A stretch of 64,000 nucleotides of DNA, taken from contig OY998176.1 in the NCBI GenBank assembly GCA_963921935.1, forward strand, positions 166,817,590-166,881,589, given 5' to 3'. Origin of the DNA: Galeruca laticollis. Lineage: Eukaryota; Arthropoda; Insecta; Coleoptera; Chrysomelidae. Positions 59,905 through 64,000 of this stretch are shown piece by piece; position 1 is the stretch's first letter; each line of letters opens with the position of its first letter. A program made the translations under genes and the position numbers. The notes under the pieces are model-generated. The model worked only from the letters and a program-made list of their open reading frames with translations, was not told the origin of the DNA and made no database searches.

Positions 59905-60055
59905 AGAAGTAGAAGAAGGTTGATGGGTGTATTTTCTCAAAAGATGAAAGTGTGTAAATAAATTTTATTAAAAAATTTAAGCTTTTTTTTAATAAAATTT
60001 ATTTACACACTTTCATCTTTTGAGAAAATACACCCATCAACCTTCTTCTACTTCT
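59905..60055. repeat. Perfect 71-bp palindrome with 9-nt loop
   Basis: Arms 59905-59975 and 59985-60055 are exact inverted copies (I compared every base), around TTTAAGCTT. The arm begins AGAAGTAGAAGAAGGTTGAT. No similarity continues outside the arms and no target duplication is evident. Confidence 0.95.
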
Positions 60056-61599
60056 AAAATTCAAGTGTATACATAGTCTACAACAGTCTTCCATTAAAAT
60101 ATAATTTAATAGTTTATATATGAATATAACGATATACAATTATTACTTGTCGACGTTTTCACAATTTGTGATTGTAGCGACACTCTTGTACACACACCTT
60201 TAGTAGCGTACGTAACCTAATTTACTTTTGATAGTAGTTGCCAAATAATGCCCGGCCAAGATAAATATTAATTTCTGGATTTAGAAAGATAAATCAATTC
60301 ACAACATACTTAATCACTATAATCTCAGGGTGGGATCAAAATTTTTAAATAATAATAATTCAAATTTTGTAATTTTCAAATATTATTCCAATCAAATATT
60401 ATTCTATATTCCGAATCTCGAGTATTCGTTTTTTTATATAATAAAAGGCACTTGAATTATTTTATGACATTTACAAATTAATTGTCACTGGAAATTAAGC
60501 AAATGTCACTGATTGAATCAAAATTACTGTAGTATGCAAAATGTTGAATACGTTGAAAATAGATGCTGAATAAATACCACAGTGAGTTGGAATCAAAATT
60601 AAATATTATATAATCAGATAACAAATTATAAAAGTTTTATTATTTCCCATAATATTGTAAACGAAACAAAGATAATAATTTCTACCAATCTTAATAGTAC
60701 TACAACCTATTCTGAAACTCGACGAGTTGTAAATTTTTTTTGCAGAAGTTCAACTCGTTTAATATACCCTTGACATATATCAATGACAAATAACGCAAAT
60801 TTGTCTTCAAATTGTCTATTCAAAATTTTTCACTTGATGTAAGATCTTTTATGTATAACGTTAATTTGGATTAGCTAATTTTATTATTCTATAGATGCAT
60901 CTATTTTCGAAATGTATTTAAAAGGCCTGTTAATTCTCGAGGAATAATTTCAAACTAGAGTGGACTCACCAAATAGGACAGGAAAACTCGTACGTATCAT
61001 AAATGTATTTAGAATTCTGTAAAACTTTCTAAATATCTAATTTAGACACTGGAACCACTTACACTTGATATGATGCAATTCTTCTATGAATTATGCACGC
61101 ACTGGCTTTACAAAGTATGGCTTTATAATATGATTGTATAGTTATAATTTTTATTAAATTCTCAACAAAATTTGAGACAACTCTTATCTCGATGTTGTCT
61201 CTTGGGGGTTTCAAATTCAACTAACTAAACTTTTCTCAAATAAATAAATCTCTTCTCCTGTGGTTACGAAAATTTTCTTTTTTAAAAAAAAATACTAATT
61301 TATGTTTCCCTATAACAAAGAGAGATTTGAATTCTTCTATTACCATTGTAATTCTGATAGCAGAGACATCTGTATTTTAAAATTTGAAATATATTCTCCC
61401 AATTGTAATATAATCTGTCTACCATTGAATATATTCTACATAAATGTCATCCGAAAATTAAAATGTCAAATTTGATTTGTATACCGAATCTTTCAAAATT
61501 ATTGATTATACATATAATATAGTGTGTATCAAAAGTATTGCATACAAATATGAATAGTTTTCCTTATTTTAATGTTTCTTTTACATTTTAAATGGAGGA
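60056..61599. other. Non-coding between convergent Harbinger genes
   Basis: No gene recognised. Presumably the internal spacer of the same transposon. Confidence 0.45.
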
Positions 61600-62942
61600 A
61601 CTGTATTAATATATATACATTTAACAACCGATTTTCAAAATAGTCACTAATCAAGGCTCTTCTTGTCAGTGCTAATAGTACATCATTGGTTGCTTCATTA
61701 TTAACATCTGGAGTTTCTCCATTCAAAATTAATTGATTTAAAATGTGCTAATCTACTTCTTCAGGCAGAGGAGGAATTTCTCCATTCATTGTTAAAGCAA
61801 TGTTATGCAAGACTGAAGCTGCCACTATAGTAGTGAGGAAAGTGTCTACTTTTATCCTGCACCCATATGCTAATATGGGAATACGCCTCTTAATATCTTC
61901 AAAAAGTATTTCGATAACATTCCTTGTACGGATTTGACTTTCATTGTATAGATGCTCAGCTTGTGTAGCAGGATTCAACAGTGGGGTCATAAAATATGAT
62001 CTGTAGCTACCATATCCACTATCTCCTGAAATAATAATTACATTAATATTTTTTAGTCTTTAGATCTGTGATGCCTGTATACAAACCTAACAAGAAACAA
62101 CCTCTATATCTGTTGTTTTCAAATTCTCTCCTAACATCACTATTATTAAAAATAGTTGAATCATGTACACTTTGCTACCACATTCAATATTTTATTTCTG
62201 CATTTCAGATGAACTGAGCATTAACAGAAAAGTAATTATTTCTATTTCTATGAATTTAAGCGTCTGGTCCACCTTAACACACATTAATAATAACACTTTC
62301 CATTCATTTCAAAATATTTAAATTACCTGGTGATAGTATTTTGAAGTGTGAGCAATCAATTGCACCAATAAATGTTGAAAAAGATGCTACGTCAAAAAAA
62401 TCCTCTTGGGTTTTCATAAAGTCATCCACATTATTTGGCATTGATATATAATTAGGAGCAAGTCTAGCTATAGCTTCAGATACTCTCACTATAATTCTGG
62501 AAACAGTTAATGTATGCATCCCAGCATAATCTGCCACTGCATCTAAATGTCCGCCAGTAGAAAATACCCTCAATATTGTGAGCAATTGATTAATTGGAGA
62601 GACACAATTAGTCCTACAAAATAAAATTCATCTCTTATGTTACAATTACAAATCGAAATAATATTCTAATTCATCCTCAATTTTCAGTAAAAGATTTTGC
62701 ACTTCTTCTTTGAACAAGCGAAATTTGTTTCTGAATGTTGGTGGGTCCATCGTTTCAAAGCAATTTTGTCTCTCATGAATGTTTCTTGGAAGTCCGAAGT
62801 TTATTATATCTAGGGTTTCTAGACCTTCATGTTTTTCTTCAAAATCATCTGGAAAGAGATTTTCCAAATCCATAATTATTTCTTTTATTGTCGAAACAAA
62901 ATAAATTATAACAACGCAATAGCGCCCTAACCTCAAATACAT
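61600..62942 (-). pseudogene. PIF/Harbinger (HARBI1-like) nuclease with introns, decayed
   Basis: DDE-type transposase. Exon 1 ends at 62650 and includes GLPRNIHERQNCFETMDPPT and FRLFKEEVQNLLLKIE. A 36-bp GT-AG gap (62649-62614) leads to exon 2 (62613-62327): NCVSPINQLLTILRVFSTGG, HTLTVSRIIVRVSEAIARL, and FSTFIGAIDCSHFKILSPG with the first Asp. Exon 3 (about 62197-62087) has WxQSVHDSTIFNNSDVRREF with a TAG inside. A 61-bp GT-AG intron (62086-62026) precedes exon 4: GDSGYGSYRSYFMTPLLNPA (second Asp), RTRNVIEILFEDIKRRIPIL (Glu region) and VLHNIALTMNGEIPPLPEEV. A TAG at 61748-61750 is followed in frame by the normal ending TRRALISDYF. Part of the segment between exons 2 and 3 is missing, so it is not functional. 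Confidence 0.85.
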
Positions 62943-63469
62943 CTGTTAAATGTTCTTAACCTCTGCTGTGTCTGCCAGTTATCTTTAACTATTAGTTAAC
63001 CCAAAATTCACTCTTAGAAGAAGCGGTGCAAGGGATATTTGACTTAAACTAGTAATTAAAATTTAACTAAATCTTAACTACAATAGGTGCAAATGATGTT
63101 AATATTCTATCAATAGCTAATAGTGTGAGATAGAACTAATTTAAACAGGGTGATTCTTTGCGACTACCAATTAGACGTGTCGGAGTTTTAGAAACTTGAA
63201 ATACTTAAAATTTGAAAACTTGGTGTATAGAAGTTTCAGCTATATCCAATTGATCTAATAGATATTTATTTAATGAAGATCATGATATTGAAATTAACTG
63301 TGTTGACCCTTACTTCGTGCAATCTACTCATGTTACTGTTTTCAAATGAAATTTACTGTTTCTAAATAATATCACAATATACTGAATAAAAAGTTAAACA
63401 TTCTAAGACATTTGACAATTGTTTCGATATTAAATATCATCGTCAGAATGACAGATGTTACATTTCAAT
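62943..63469. other. Non-coding, possible Harbinger right end
   Basis: TTGCACCG on the reverse strand at about 63030 and a GGGTTAA word resemble the candidate left end near 55.38 kb, but no 3-bp target duplication matches. Confidence 0.35.
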
Positions 63470-64000
63470 AGATGCCTACCTGATGTTCAATAATTATTTT
63501 TGGCTAGAAGTGACCTACCTAGTGATTTACTTAATATATGTTTTTAGAAAAAATAAGAAGATATGATGTTACAAATATTAAAGTTCAGATATTATTAGCC
63601 CTATGGGGATACCCTAGATATCTTTTTCTCAATTAAAATCATTATAACTGTGCAATGATATAGAAAACCGGGAAAACTATATCTGCTGATCTTTACAATC
63701 ATCACTTAAGAAGACAGTTTGAAAATGAAGAACTGCCTAGATTTATCTCTCCATTGCCAACTTGATATTGTGGGTTTCTTCTAATATCCTCGAATAATTA
63801 GAAGACATTTAAGAAACCCACAATATCAAGTTGTCAATAAACAGATAAATCCAGGGAATTCTCCACTTTTAAACTGTCTTCTTATAATTGATAATTGTAA
63901 AGATCAGCAGATGTGGTTTTCCTGGTTTTCTATATCATTGCATATTTATACAGATCTTAATTGGGAAATAGATATCCAGGGTATCCCCATAGGGCTAATT
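63470..64000. repeat. Large foldback repeat, cut by the window end
   Basis: 63595-63785 and 63800-64000 are inverted copies (about 88% by eye), each running from ATTAGCCCTATGGGGATACC to TTGATATTGTGGGTTTCTT. The outer left flank 63470-63595 also matches 53370-53490. The element continues past the window. Confidence 0.85.

Overview
This window is nuclear DNA from an insect, most likely a beetle. It is AT-rich, intron-poor and packed with broken transposable elements. A 6.9-kb mitochondrial insert keeps the ancestral insect gene order, and its trnS1 carries a TCT anticodon, which is usual in polyphagan Coleoptera. The order assignment is an inference. No ordinary single-copy host gene could be supported. 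One 200-bp assembly gap (N) lies at 5156-5355.

Layout. 1-5 kb: tail of a non-LTR retrotransposon, a broken Tc1-like transposase, and a LINE ORF1 with zinc knuckles. 7-9.7 kb: a gypsy-like LTR element reduced to primer-binding site, repeated leader, coiled-coil gag and integrase tail. 13.1-15.5 kb: LINE reverse transcriptase, then a reverse-strand mariner-like transposase and a 60-bp TA-flanked mini-element. 16.5-18 kb: a gag-like fragment followed by an array of ten short hairpins with compensating stems. 20-23 kb: two Crypton-type tyrosine recombinase genes facing away from each other. 24.4-25.2 kb: reverse-strand LINE RNase H tail.

26.1-33.0 kb is a collinear nuclear mitochondrial insertion (NUMT) running from mid nad4 to mid cox1: 8 protein genes beside 12 tRNA genes, counting nad4 and cox1 as partial. 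nad5, atp6 and cox2 carry in-frame TAA codons and nad5 also a frameshift, so it is not a live mitochondrial contig. Its right edge lies inside a pogo/Tigger-type transposase.

35-38 kb holds Tc1, gypsy and mariner remnants. 38.76-41.58 kb is a nearly intact Tc1/mariner element of DD41D spacing with 0.7-kb terminal inverted repeats. It abuts a 1-kb foldback element and shares one TA with it. 42.6-52 kb is mostly non-coding, with a MITE, diverged repeated phrases and TA microsatellites flanked by GC-rich hairpins. 52-53 kb is a reverse-strand LINE.

55.5-63 kb looks like one decayed PIF/Harbinger transposon: a forward Myb/SANT-like ORF and a convergent, intron-containing nuclease. Inside it sit a complete 2,926-bp gypsy insertion (204-bp LTRs, 5-bp target duplication) and a perfect 71-bp palindrome. 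The window ends in a large foldback repeat related to sequence near 53 kb.
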